From contig NC_065577.1 in assembly GCF_937616625.2 (NCBI RefSeq), positions 24,875,501 to 24,939,500 on the forward strand: 64,000 nucleotides of DNA, read 5' to 3'. The notes below the pieces were generated by a model. The model was given only the letters and a program-made list of their open reading frames with translations, was not told where the DNA came from and did no database searches. Positions 9,196 through 19,056 of the stretch are shown in pieces. The position numbers and the translations under genes are program-made. The DNA comes from Mercurialis annua. Lineage: Eukaryota > Streptophyta > Magnoliopsida > Malpighiales > Euphorbiaceae. Each line of letters begins with the position of its first letter. The stretch's first letter is position 1.

Positions 9196-10738
9196 TGTCC
9201 GGGGTCTCTCCTCTTCCTTCTTTCTTCGATACCTGGAGCTGTCTTGTTTTGTTGTCTCCGACTGCTTTGTTAGAGTTCTCCTTGCTTCGTCTAGTTCCAC
9301 ATACTTGTGTGCTATCAGCATCAAGTCCTGGAAGGTGGTTGGCTTTTTCATCAGGATTTTGTCTCGGAGTTCTTCGAATCGGGTTCCCATCTTCATAGCC
9401 TCTATGGCTGTGTCGTGGTTGAGATTCTCGATCTGGACTGCCTCTTTATTGAATCTTTCTACAAAATTTTTCAGTGTTTCTTGGTCTCCTTGTTTGCACT
9501 TTCTCAGGTCGCTGGAACTTTTCTGCAGGGGAATGTTAAGCGTGCTTTGAATCCTGTGGCCAGATTAGAGAAGCAACCGATTGAGCCAGCATTGAGGTGT
9601 GAGTACCACTTCTGTGCTGAACCCTGCAGTGTTGCTGGGAACACTCTACAGAGCATTGGGTCTGTCACGTCTTGTAGCATCATAATTGTTTTGAACATAG
9701 AGATGTGGCTCTTCGGGTCTCCTGTTCCATCAAAAGAGTCAAATGTTGGTAATTTAAATCTCGAAGGGAACCGTACCAGTTGAATTTCAGATTTGAGGGG
9801 TGAGTCTTCGTCCTCCTTGTCTTCGTCTCCTCCCTTTCCTTCCTCTCGAAATTTTCTCATTGTGTTATTGATCTTTTCATCGATGTCTATTTGCTCCTCT
9901 GCTCCTCTTCTCTTGTTTGAGGAGTGGCTTTCTCTGTCTTTCTCTCCAGCCTTCTTCTTTTTCTGCGCTGATACGGCCTCCTTGGACATGCGATCATCGT
10001 CAAGGTGGATCCGATTGCTCTTTGTTTTCTCTGCGCCTGCATCCTTCTCTTTGCTCCCCAACTCTCCTTCATTGTTTTGTGGGTGAGCATCCGCCTTATC
10101 TTTGTCTGCGTCTTTTCGCTGAGGCGCTGGTTCAGACCGCCCTCTCCTCGCTCCTTCTTTCGCTCCTCTACCTTGCGTCTGAGCTTCGAGTCTGCGTCTT
10201 TCCACCGGGATCGTAGGTTGTGCTTCCTTCCATGCATGTCGTTCTGCTGACTGGTTGGCTAGTCCCACCAAGTAATCCTGAAAATCATTAACACTTTTCA
10301 TTACTGCTTCATGGTATAATGGAGGCAATGGTACACCTTGTGGTACATATGGCGGAACAGTTGTAGTCGATGTCACCGTCCCTTCTGTGTCTAACGACGG
10401 GAACGGAATTGGTTGGACTGGTCTTTGGTATCCTTGGTAACTGGGATGACTCCAAGGAGGATATCCTGGGTACCATCCTGATTGCGGATACATCAGGGGT
10501 GCTTGATACTAGGGGGTGTAATAACCCCATGGGGACTGCGTCTGTCCCGGAATCCCCCTTCTTAGGGGCGGTGGAGTAATGTCGTATGGCACTCCTGTTG
10601 TTGGGGGAGCGAGGTTGATTCCTGGTGCAATTCCTCCTCCGGTGCTGGCTATAGGGGGAAGAATTGGGCTGTTGCTTATGGGAAGAGCTCCCGTCTTACC
10701 ACCACTCCTGGTGGCAGTGGTTCTTCCTCGTTATTCAT
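9145..10738 (-). pseudogene. Tat gag, broken by a stop and indels
   Basis: A plausible start ATG is at 10736-10738 (MNNEEEPLPPG). The frame then shifts near 10690-10710, meets a TAG at 10509-10511 and reopens from 10493 to about 9540 with a proline-rich N-terminus, a long charged linker and the retrotransposon gag core (FDGTGDPKSHISMF, LQGSAQKWYSHL). A one-base deletion near 9538 moves the rest (SSSDLRKCKQGDQETLKNF through DEARRTLTKQ) into another frame until about 9200, where a second indel restores the pol frame. No CCHC knuckle is visible, as is usual in Tat gag. Confidence 0.85.
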
Positions 10739-10800
10739 TTTCTTGGCAAGAAACCAAAATTAAGAATTTTTAAGTACGTAGAAAACGAACTAATCGTTCT

Positions 10801-10814
10801 CACAGACGGCGCCA
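10801..10814 (-). promoter_or_regulatory. primer binding site of the Tat element
   Basis: The minus strand reads TGGCGCCGTCTGTG two bases after the 5' LTR. The first nine bases fit the 3' end of plant tRNA-Asp, a primer used by many plant gypsy elements. Confidence 0.75.
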
Positions 10815-10816
10815 AA

Positions 10817-11228
10817 TAATGGTTCTTGAACTGCCGGTCTGAGTTTGATCCAACCTACAAAAGAAAATAGGTTAGAAGGATTCGAGCCGGTGTTGGCTCG
10901 AATACCCTCCGATGCCTAAGTCAGATAGTTTGGAGTAGTGTTGAGAGTGAATATGAGTGAAATTAGGTTTACCTGACTCAGGGCTTGGTTTATATACACC
11001 ATCGTCATTGTAATGTGTTAGGAGTCTCCTCCTTTATTCTGATCTCATCTTCTAGATATGATGAGATGTTCTTCGTCCTTATCCCTGATCTTTAGGGAAG
11101 CTTGACTGATCTGTGCTATTAGTTAGTTACTGTTGAGTTCTGGGTCAAGGACCTGCGACTGGTCCTATTGTTCTAGATCTGCGTCTTGTTGCAGTCTTCT
11201 GGTACTGTTTCAGGTGCGATATCCATCA
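10817..11228 (-). repeat. 5' LTR of the Tat element
   Basis: 412 bp, TGATGG to CCATTA in element orientation. It differs from 2026-2437 at about four positions. It is directly followed, in transcription direction, by the primer binding site. Confidence 0.93.
10987..10996 (-). promoter_or_regulatory. TATA box in the Tat 5' LTR
   Basis: TATATAAACC on the minus strand, inside the LTR, is a good match to a plant TATA box and would drive gag-pol transcription. Confidence 0.6.
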
Positions 11229-12655
11229 AAACATTTATTAACGATTTCAAAATAATACAATTTCATTAAATGAACAAATGTCAATTTCGAATCAGAAAGC
11301 CAAGTTCTAATTTCAAAAAATAATAGTTAATTATTCGTATATAATTAAATTAAATTTTAAATAAAAAATAAACTTAGATGACACTGTTGACCCACCTAGC
11401 CAAACCAATTGACTGGTTGCACGAACCTAGATGGATGAGTCACTGCAATCTATCTCCTGAAAAATAGGTGACAAGGGGTGAGCTGCCTACTTAATAAATA
11501 TAATTAATTATATTAATATATATAGCAAACAACAAGCAAACATCTAACAGAATATCATTTAATAAAAGCATCATTCCATCAACTGACATATTCAACTCAC
11601 ACATATAATTATATCAATATATATAACAAACAGCAAGCAAACACCTAACAGAATGTCATTTAATAAAAGCATCAGTCCATCAACTGACATATTCAACTCA
11701 CACATACACTTAGGCGTATCAAATCGTGATTTGTATATTTATTTAATTAGGGCCCTGTTTAACCTAACTGAAGCATATCTAATGGTTTGCCGGCCATCAC
11801 AATCACATTAACAATATATATCGCACAAGATACCAAACACATTAGTATCCCGACACCACCCTAGTGTCTAGCAAAACACACAGGATATTCTTTGCTTCCG
11901 AGAATATTCCGGCACCAAAGTGCCTAGCAAATCTTTGGATCACATGCTTTATCTCATTATTTCACAATTTAATCATCCCATCTCTAAACCATTGGATATA
12001 ATCAGTCCTAGGTAAGCAAACTGTCAACTTCCTTAATTATTAAAATTTATTTATAAACTGCCTCATCAAACATAACCAATTACTGACAAACACGTGTCTA
12101 ACATTTTCATATTTCTCAAGTTTCAAAATATATAGCATGAGAACAAAACAAACAGATATTCTATACTCGTTCAGACCACTAACATATAATAATCGTGTAC
12201 CACAATAAATGACAGTCACATAGTAAAATAACTGACATTTAGCAACCAATAAATATACAAAAATATAATTAACTATACTTACCTCGATCGCGTAACAAAC
12301 TAATTATCCAAGGGTTCTGCTCAACAAGCTACGTTATCCGCGTCTCCTAAAGAATTTATAAGGCACGTTAAATATAATTACTCTTTAAACATAATTTATC
12401 ATTTTATAAAATTATTTATTAAATATGATTTATTTGGTTAAAGGTACCAATTAATATATATATAATCAGTTGGACTAAAATATTAAATCTAAAGCTTCCC
12501 GGATTGAAATAGTACTAATGCATTATTTAAAGAATTTATAATCCAAAACATTATTTTCTCTGCAATCTAATCAGAGGACAAGAATGATAGCCTCGTAGTG
12601 ATTATGGCTGATGTTAAAAAAATGAGATTCTTAAATTTACTTCACTTTATTATTA
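11229..12655. mobile_element. AT-rich LTR-like relic, right part
   Basis: Continuation of the sequence broken by the Tat element at 2025. It is AT-rich with no real ORF. The layout (a stretch near CCTGAAAAATAGGTGACAAG, then AATAAA-rich tracts, then a late CTCGATCGCGTAACAAAC block at about 12283) resembles the order seen in the LTR of the chromovirus at 31919, which suggests a diverged gypsy LTR. The far end is not defined because the MULE at 12656 interrupts it. Confidence 0.4.
11502..11703. repeat. 101-bp tandem duplication
   Basis: Two copies, about 11502-11602 and 11603-11703, share GCAAACA, CTAACAGAAT, TCATTTAATAAAAGCATCA and CAACTGACATATTCAACTC. They differ at a handful of bases. The offset between matching positions is 101 bp. 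Confidence 0.85.
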
Positions 12656-12714
12656 GGGCTTTTTATACCAAATACGGTATTTTCTGTCTCACTTACTTTT
12701 ATACAGCACCATCT
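12656..12714 (+). repeat. left terminal inverted repeat of the MULE
   Basis: Starts GGGCTTTTTATACC. It matches the inverted right end perfectly for 10 bp and loosely for about 50 more. Confidence 0.75.
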
Positions 12715-12889
12715 CAATCTTTACTTTCTATACCGTAGTTTATTTTTTCTTTAGACATAATTTTTAATTTATTTTGTTTTTTATGATTTTGCCTATTATC
12801 CTTTCTTTCATCGCTGAGTACTTCACATTCTCTCCAATTCGAGTAACATACCGGCTAATACCTATCAGATCTTGACAAAAAGAAGCGCG

Positions 12890-13030
12890 GAAGCAGCGAA
12901 ATGGCGGCGGCGGCAGAAAAACGATAGGGAAGACATAACGACAGCGGATGCGGAATGGTGAGGCAAAAGAATGATGGCAGCCTAACAATGGTGAAGGCGG
13001 AATAGCGACGGTGGCGGAACGATGGTGAAG
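12890..13030. other. GC-rich subterminal patch, left
   Basis: A patch of GGCGGCGG and GCGGAA-type words in an AT-rich element. A similar patch sits near the right end (15850-15935) in the same, not inverted, orientation. Confidence 0.5.
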
Positions 13031-13219
13031 ATAAAACAACAATATTAACGTCGAATGGTTTATTAAAATGACCTAATTTGAATTTGTTGCTCTTTTTGTT
13101 TTGCTATTTTAGATTTCTGGTCCTCATGGCCTACCTCCAACACCAGCAAAACGTGCTCTTTTTATTTTGTAGCAAACTATTGTTCCTTACATGTCAGAAA
13201 GAATTAGCTCTAGAGTTGC

Positions 13220-13647
13220 TTATGCGTACTAAAACTAACCGAATGACTTATGATGATTGTTGTGCAGTAAGAATAATATTCAAGGGATTTCGAGTTGCCG
13301 TAGACGACAAAGACATTTTAATGGATTCATCATATAGAAAGGAGCTTAAGAGTATGGTTAAAGGGAAAGCAACGAGTTTGCCACAAGTGTTAATAAGAGG
13401 AGAATAAATTGGTGGAGTTGGAGAAATTAAGCAGCTAAATGAAGCTGGTGAATTGCCAAAGTTGTTAGAAGGATTCGCCATGAGAGATCTTAAATTGGTA
13501 TGTGAGAATTTTGAGGATGCAAGGTCCGTGCCATGTCCTAATTGCAACGGTAGCAGAAAAGTGTTTGATGGGAAGCAAGAACAACTAAAAAAATGTGTCC
13601 ACTACAATGAAAATGAATTGATTTGTTGGCCTGGTTGCTGCTCATGA
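13220..13647 (+). pseudogene. captured glutaredoxin-family gene fragment
   Basis: One frame on the plus strand resembles the plant glutaredoxin-like, cysteine-rich family (the type of Arabidopsis At5g39865): TYDDCCAVRIIFKGFRV, then DILMDSSYRKEL, SLPQVLIRGE, QLNEAGELPKLLEGF and VPCPNCNGSRKVF. A TAA at 13405-13407 replaces the usual tyrosine of the G-x-Y-I-G-G segment. Frame is otherwise continuous to the TGA at 13645-13647. Of the C-terminal CxxC pairs, CPNC is kept but others read CENF and CVHY, so zinc binding is lost. The N-terminal part of the family is missing. Members are plant redox-type proteins of mostly unknown function. This copy lies entirely inside the MULE, so it is a transposon capture. 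Confidence 0.85.
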
Positions 13648-14084
13648 ACTTACTTGCCAACTTCTACTGATCATGTTTAAATTGCATAATATGGAAGTAC
13701 ACTAATGGACATAGAGACATATACATACATAAATGCAGCAGCAGTAGAAGGGAAGGACTCAAACGAAGGGGCACCATTACAAATAGAGTTGAAACAAGAG
13801 GAACCTATATAATATGCATGTAAAAAGAATCAATTACTAGTCTTTTTTCTTTGTTTTGCAATACAAGAATTTATTTAGCTCTACTCTCACTTTCTCACGC
13901 GCATACATAGCCTCATTTAAGGATTAAAAAAAACGACACCATCAAGTGCAGCCAAAGTCTAGAAACTATCAGCACATATTATGTTATGTATTAAGAGTGC
14001 AAATTGAATTTTAAAACCACTTTGTTATTTATCATATATTTAATTTAATTTTTTTTATATAATTTATTACTTTTTTAGTAAATT

Positions 14085-15585
14085 TTAAGATCAACCATAA
14101 ATGGGCATAAAATCAACTAGAAATCAACCGAATATCAACCAAAAATCAACCAAGTATCAACAAAAAATTGATGTATCATTATTCTGTCTCGATTTTTTTT
14201 TTTTAAGTTTATTTGTCGTACAATGTCGTATTTTTTGCATATGCTAAAATTAACTATATATCAATAAAAATCAACACAAGATTAACACAACATTAACAAA
14301 AAAATCAACCCAATATCAACCAATATTAAATTTTTAATTTTTTAAACTAATTTTTATTTTTTCAACATTGTCTCAATTTAATTTTGACTTTTTTTATTTT
14401 ATTTCACGTACAATATTGTCTTTTTGTTAATACTAAAATCCACCAAATATCCACATATCAACAGAAAATCAACACTGTAAAATTACAATAATTCAACATC
14501 ATTATTATCTTCTTCACCAAAGCTAAAATCAACATGATATCAACCGACATCAACACAATATTAACATTTTAATATTTTAATAATTCAACATTATTATTAT
14601 CTTCTTCAAAATACTAAAATTATTAAAATATCAACTGAAAATTAACACAAAATCAACACAAGATTAACCAAATATCAACAAAAAAAATTTAAATATCATT
14701 ATCCCGTCTCAATTTAATTTCAATTTTTTTAGTTTATATTTTATATAATATCATGTTCTTTATCAATGGTAAAATCAATAATATATCAACCGAAAATCAA
14801 CAACATATCAACACAAGATCAACATAAAATCAACAATGCAACATTGTAAATATTTAGGATATTAAATAATTCATATTTAAAATGAATTGTAAACAATATC
14901 ATTACATTGAATTTCATAAATATTATATTTATTGTAATTCATGAATTACACGGACTACACACTTAATAAATGATTACATAGTTTGACCTCCCTCTTTTTC
15001 ATAAATAAGAATTCCAGTTATTTTTGATTTTTTGGATTTTGATTTTTTTTACTGTTTATGTTTTTTTGTCAGTTTTAATATCAATATAAAATCAACATAT
15101 GTAATAAACTAACTAATTTAAATTTTTCAATCTTTTTTTACACTAATTTTTATTTTTTCAACATTTTTCAGTTTAATTTCATTTTTTTATTTTGTTTCAC
15201 ATATAATGTGTTCTTTTTCGTTAATGTTAAAGTTAACTAAATATTAACATAATATCAACACAATAGCAACATAAGATTAACATTGTAATATTGCAATAAT
15301 TTAACATCATTATTGTCTTCTTCATCGATGCTAAAATCAACAAAATATCAACCAAAAATCAACACAATATCAACACTGAAACATTACAAAAATTCAACAT
15401 CATTATATATCTTATTCTCCGATGCTAGCATATCATTATATAGTCTCAATTTAATTTAATTTAAATTTTTAGTTTATTTCACAGACAATATTATCTTATT
15501 TGTCAATGTTAAGATAAAACAAAATCAGTTGATATCAACATAAAGTCAACATAAAATCAACAACACTGTAACATTACAATAATTC
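14085..15585. repeat. AT-rich degenerate repeats rich in ATCAAC
   Basis: Words such as AAATCAAC, AATATCAACC and AAGATTAACA recur dozens of times. Larger units recur too: TTCAACATCATTATTATCTT near 14488, 14580, 15300 and 15395, and TCTCAATTTAATTT near 14375, 14708 and 15447. No ORF. It is an internally amplified MULE interior. Confidence 0.75.
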
Positions 15586-15849
15586 AGCAATCAATCATCA
15601 TCAACAAATCGTTTTGCAGAATAAAAAAAACGCAGAAACACAAGAAAAATGCAGAAATAATATAATTTTATTCCATAAAATCACAAAATTAATCTACATA
15701 ACAAGAAATGAGTATTAGATTCTTTAAAGATAATCTTTAAACATGTTTAATGGAGAAAAAAATAGTAAAAAATAAACAAATTACATATCTAAAAATAAAA
15801 AAGAAGAAGAACAATAAATTTCTGAGCTGAAATCAAAACGATAAAAGAA

Positions 15850-15935
15850 AGATGACGGCGAGATAAGGCGGAAAGGCGGAGATGGGACGACGGAGGTGGA
15901 ACGGCGGAAACGGAACGGCGAAGACGGAACGATAC
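15850..15935. other. GC-rich subterminal patch, right
   Basis: Repeats of GGCGGAAAGGCGG and GGAACGGCG words, similar in composition and orientation to 12890-13030. The 99-codon minus-strand frame across it (15789-16088) shows no family features. Confidence 0.5.
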
Positions 15936-16106
15936 GAAGAACAAATTTGAGATTTGTGTGAAAGGTGAATTGAAAGAGAAAGGAGTGAGAAATATGAGGA
16001 GAGAGAAAATAATTGTAATTATGAGGGTTTGTGTTATTAGGGTTCTATTTATATGGATGGTATAAAAGTAACAATTTCTCTCTTGCATGGTAGCTTTAAA
16101 ATGTCA

Positions 16107-16166
16107 AACATGTGTCGGTGTAAAAGTAAATCAAATATAAATGTTGGTTATTTGAGTAAAAAGCCC
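16107..16166 (-). repeat. right terminal inverted repeat of the MULE
   Basis: Ends TAAAAAGCCC, the exact inverse of the left terminus, followed by the second copy of the TTATTATTA target duplication. Confidence 0.75.
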
Positions 16167-16175
16167 TTATTATTA

Positions 16176-16595
16176 ACATCGGCTAATATCACATATAACT
16201 CAGCCACGATGTCAAAAAGGAAATGAAATTGTCAGTGTTAAGAGATTACCTGTTGAAACATCTATTGCCAGACAAAATTTTGTCCAACTAAATCTAAAAG
16301 TGACGGCAAAATTGGGTTTCTCTATTCTATTTTTCTTTTCTTCTTTTCTTTAATTTTATGTTTAATGGGTTAAACCTAAAAGTGACGGCAAAATTGGATT
16401 TCTCTATTCTATTTTGTCTCTATTATTTTCTTTCTCTCAATATAATTAATTTGGCCTCCTTTAAATATACTTAGTTTATGTTTTAGGGTTTAGGTAGTTT
16501 TACAAAAAGTCAAATTTCCAATTTTATCCTTATTGTAATTATTGTTATATTTTTTGTGTGTTAATTATTGTTATATTACTTGACTTTACTTGTTT
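16176..16595. other. unclassified AT-rich sequence between MULE and SINE
   Basis: No ORF or RNA gene seen. It holds an 82-bp-offset duplication at 16294-16419. It may be the remainder of the LTR-like relic split by the MULE, but I cannot show that. Confidence 0.4.
16294..16419. repeat. tandem duplication, 82-bp offset
   Basis: CTAAAAGTGACGGCAAAATT and the following TTTCTCTATTCTATTTT occur twice, starting at 16294 and 16376, with one or two differences. Confidence 0.85.
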
Positions 16596-16611
16596 ATTAT
16601 ATATTATTATT

Positions 16612-16815
16612 TTTGGTGACGAGGACTCACTCTACTGAGCCGAAACTCAATATCATTGTCAAACCCCGGGATGTGGACTGCCCGCAAGCCCACATACCTG
16701 GTAAATCCAGGCAATAATGGCCAGCAACCCAACCTCAACCACTCCATATTAAGAAAGGGCGTAGCCGGCGCCCAGATGGCTGAGACTTAGACCACTAGAC
16801 CAAACCCGTGCGGGC
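16612..16815 (-). mobile_element. SINE-like element with perfect target duplication
   Basis: 204 bp flanked by an identical 16-bp duplication ATTATATATTATTATT (16596-16611 and 16816-16831). On the minus strand the start reads GCCCGCACGGG and then TGGTCTAGTGG, which fits the pol III A-box TRGYNNARNGG. A clear B-box is not visible, and the 3' tail is short. No coding capacity. A tRNA-derived SINE is the best explanation; another small retroposon is possible. Confidence 0.6.
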
Positions 16816-16821
16816 ATTATA

Positions 16822-16858
<37 letters not shown>

Positions 16859-16865
16859 TTTTCGG
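16816..16865. repeat. (ATT)n microsatellite
   Basis: An uninterrupted ATT run next to the SINE 5' end, ending in a T tract. The satellite resumes at about 16866. Confidence 0.9.
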
Positions 16866-17728
16866 ACGTTAAATCGCTAAAAAGGTGAAACTTTTGGTTT
16901 CGTTTCGTAGCGTTTGTAAACATTTGGCTTGAATCGCTAAAAATGTGAAACATTTCGATTTGTTTCATAATCTTTGTAAACGCTTGGTTTAAATCGCTAA
17001 AAAGGTGAAACGTTTGGATTTGTTTCATAACGTTTGTAAGCGTTTGGCTTAAATCGCTAAAAAGGTGAAACTTTTGGTTTTGTTTCGTAACGTTTGTTAA
17101 CGTTTGGCATAAATCTCTAAAAAGGTGAAAAATTTGGATTTGTTTTGTAACGTTTGTAAACATTTGGTTTAAATCGGTAAAAAGGTGAAACGTTTGGATT
17201 TGTTTCATAACATTTATAAACGTTTGGCTTAAATCGCTAAAAAGGTGAAACGTTCGGATTTGTTTGTAAATGTTTGGCTTAAATCGCTAAAAATGTGAAA
17301 CATTTGGATTTGTTTCGTAACGTTTGTAAACATTTGGTTTTGTTTTGTAACGTTTGGCTTAAATCGCTAAAAAGGTGAAAAGTTTGGTTTTATTTCGTAA
17401 CGTTGTAAGCGTTTGGTTTTATTTCGTAACGTTTGTAAATGCTTAGCTTAAATCGCTAAAAAGATGAAACGTTTGGATTTGTTTCGTAACGTATGTCTTA
17501 GATTGCTAAAAAGGTGAAACGTTTGGTTTTGTTTCGTAACGTTTGTAAATATTTGGCCTAAATTGCAAAAAATGTTAAACGTTTGGTTTTGTTCCGTAAT
17601 GTTTGGCGTAAATCGCTAAAAAGGTGAAATGTTTGGATTTGTTTCGTAACGTTTGTAAACTCTTGGCTTAAATCGCTAAAAAGGTGAAACGTTTGGTTTT
17701 ATTTCGTAATGTTTGTAGACGTTTAATA
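16866..17728 (+). repeat. 60-bp satellite array, block 2
   Basis: Forward monomers. A partial monomer (ACGTTAAATCGCT) marks the re-entry. The minus-strand 137-codon frame at 16795-17208 is satellite read through into the SINE. Confidence 0.95.
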
Positions 17729-17880
17729 ATTTACATATCGTACGATATGTATAAGCGAGAAAATACAAAATGTATATAGCGAGAAAACACAAAATGTCAA
17801 AAATACAAACATGACACTACAAAGTCGGAGTGTCGTCATTGTCTGGAAGCCCTGGGGGTGGGGGATACTGCGGAGGAAAC
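17729..17880. other. 152-bp foreign insert in the satellite
   Basis: Sequence with no satellite similarity. It contains a perfect 20-bp palindrome (17732-17751), two copies of a GCGAGAAAA-type word, and on the minus strand a short proline-rich frame (PPQYPPPPGLPDNDDTPTL, then TAG) that looks like the end of a coding sequence plus 3' untranslated region. ACGTTT flanks both sides, consistent with a small insertion or repair filler. Origin unknown. Confidence 0.6.
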
Positions 17881-18336
17881 AAACGTTTGGCTTAAATCGC
17901 TAAAAAGGTGAAACGTTTGGATTTGTTTCGTAATGTTTTTAAACATTTGGCTTAAAGCTAAAAATGTGAAACGCTTGGATTTCATTCATAACGTTTGTAA
18001 ACGTTTGGCTTAAATCGCTAAAAAGGGAAAACGTTTGGAATTGTTGCATAACGTTTGTAAACGTTTGGCTTAAATCGCTAAAATGGGGGAACGTTTTGTT
18101 TTGCTTCGTAACGTTTGTAAACGTTTGCTTTATATCGCTAAAAAGGTGAAATGTTTAGATTTGTTTCGAAACGTTTAAAACGTTTTACCTTATTTCGTAA
18201 CATTTTAATAGTTTGGCTTAAATCGCTAAAAAGAGGAAACGTTTGGATTTGTTTTGTAATATTTGTAAACGTTTGGCTTAAATCACTAAAAAGGTGAAAC
18301 GTTCGGATTTGTTTCGTAACATTTGTGAACATTTGG
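17881..18336 (+). repeat. 60-bp satellite array, block 3
   Basis: Forward monomers ending at the TTTGG target site of the solo LTR. Confidence 0.95.
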
Positions 18337-18532
18337 TGTTGAAATAAGTGTGTGAACACACTTTAGTGTGAAAAATCCAAAATAAGGAAAGTGCATTAAT
18401 TCCCACATTGGTAAGGAGTGTGACTTATCATGGGTTTATATGGAGTGGTTTACTCACTTGGGTTTGGGCCCCAAGGGGTACCCAGTTTTGTGAGTGGGTT
18501 AGGAGTTAAATCCTTACCGATTTACCACACAC

Positions 18533-18598
18533 GCGCGCCGTCCGTCCGGTCGGCCGGCCTGGCCTGGTTTGGTTTGGTTGGTTGGTTCGGTTCGAGCA
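18533..18598. repeat. low-complexity CCGG/GGTT tract in the solo LTR
   Basis: GTCCGTCCGGTCGGCCGGCC followed by repeated GGTTTGG and GGTTGG words. This is unusually GC-rich for the window. Confidence 0.7.
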
Positions 18599-18758
18599 CT
18601 AATTTTTTGTAACGTTTTTATTTGAATTTTTTGCAACTAAACATTATTATTTTAATTTTTTGTAACGTTTTTATTTTAATTTTATTTGACTGATTTTATT
18701 TTAATTAAAACAGATTTCAGTTTTAATGGCTTTTAATGTTTTGTCCCCCTCAACTTTC

Positions 18759-18768
18759 CTATAAATAG
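18759..18768 (+). promoter_or_regulatory. TATA box of the solo LTR
   Basis: CTATAAATAG, a near-ideal plant TATA box, about 290 bp before the LTR 3' end, in the orientation TG to CA. Confidence 0.7.
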
Positions 18769-19056
18769 AGGCAGTCCTCTCATTTGTGAAATACACCAGA
18801 AACCAGAGCTCAGTCTTGAGTAAAGAAAAACACATCAGTGTTTATAATTCCGATCTTGAGCAATCAGAATAAGTGTTTTTGAGCTGTCATCACAGTGCAG
18901 TGGTGACAGTAGTTCGGCTGTTTTATCCTGGGGACGACGTGGTTGATCGTCAGCTTTGCACCTTCGAGCTGAGCCGCGAAACGTCTAAAAGAGAGCGACC
19001 TAGTCCGCGACTCAGCCTTTTCAGAATTATAAGTTTCAACAGCAATTGTTCCAACA

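Larger units (their letters stand above)
2026..11228 (-). mobile_element. Tat-lineage Ty3/gypsy LTR retrotransposon with antisense gene
   Basis: A 9203-bp element bounded by two 412-bp LTRs and a 5-bp target duplication AAACA (2021-2025 and 11229-11233). The coding order on the minus strand is gag, protease, RT, RNase H, a second RNase H, integrase. The dual RNase H and the antisense ORF between pol and the 3' LTR are hallmarks of the plant Tat lineage. The LTRs differ at about 4 of 412 sites, so insertion is recent (about 0.4 My if 1.3e-8 substitutions per site per year is assumed). Gag-pol is nevertheless disabled: a TAG and at least two indels in gag, a TAA between RT and RNase H, and a frameshift before integrase. 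It was probably mobilised in trans by a related intact element. Confidence 0.93.
12656..16166. mobile_element. Pack-MULE (non-autonomous Mutator-like element)
   Basis: 3511 bp. The ends are inverted: GGGCTTTTTA on the left and TAAAAAGCCC on the right. Partial similarity continues about 60 bp inward, including TTACTTTTATACAGCACCAT versus TTACTTTTACACCGACACAT. A perfect 9-bp target duplication TTATTATTA (12647-12655 and 16167-16175) is the length typical of Mutator. No transposase is visible. The interior carries a degraded glutaredoxin-family fragment, GC-rich subterminal patches and a long AT-rich block of degenerate repeats. Confidence 0.85.
18337..19056 (+). mobile_element. solo LTR, probably Ty1/copia
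   Basis: 720 bp starting TGTTGAAATAAG and ending GTTCCAACA, so the termini are inverted TGTTG and CAACA. Flanked by the 5-bp duplication TTTGG (18332-18336 and 19057-19061). It has TCCCACATTGG near the 5' end, a CTATAAATAG promoter box, and no internal region. The structure shows LTR-LTR recombination after insertion. Copia assignment rests on general similarity to plant copia LTRs and is tentative. Confidence 0.85.

Noticed and set aside
9307..9783. 158-codon plus-strand ORF
   Set aside because: Antisense shadow of gag, with no independent features.
13078..13407. Functional 109-aa host gene
   Set aside because: It is the upstream part of a glutaredoxin-like pseudogene fragment inside a MULE, ended by a nonsense codon. 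Its first about 50 residues have no similarity to the family.
16780..16815. tRNA gene
   Set aside because: Only an A-box-like start is present; no B-box or cloverleaf could be formed. The flanking 16-bp duplication indicates a SINE-like retroposon.
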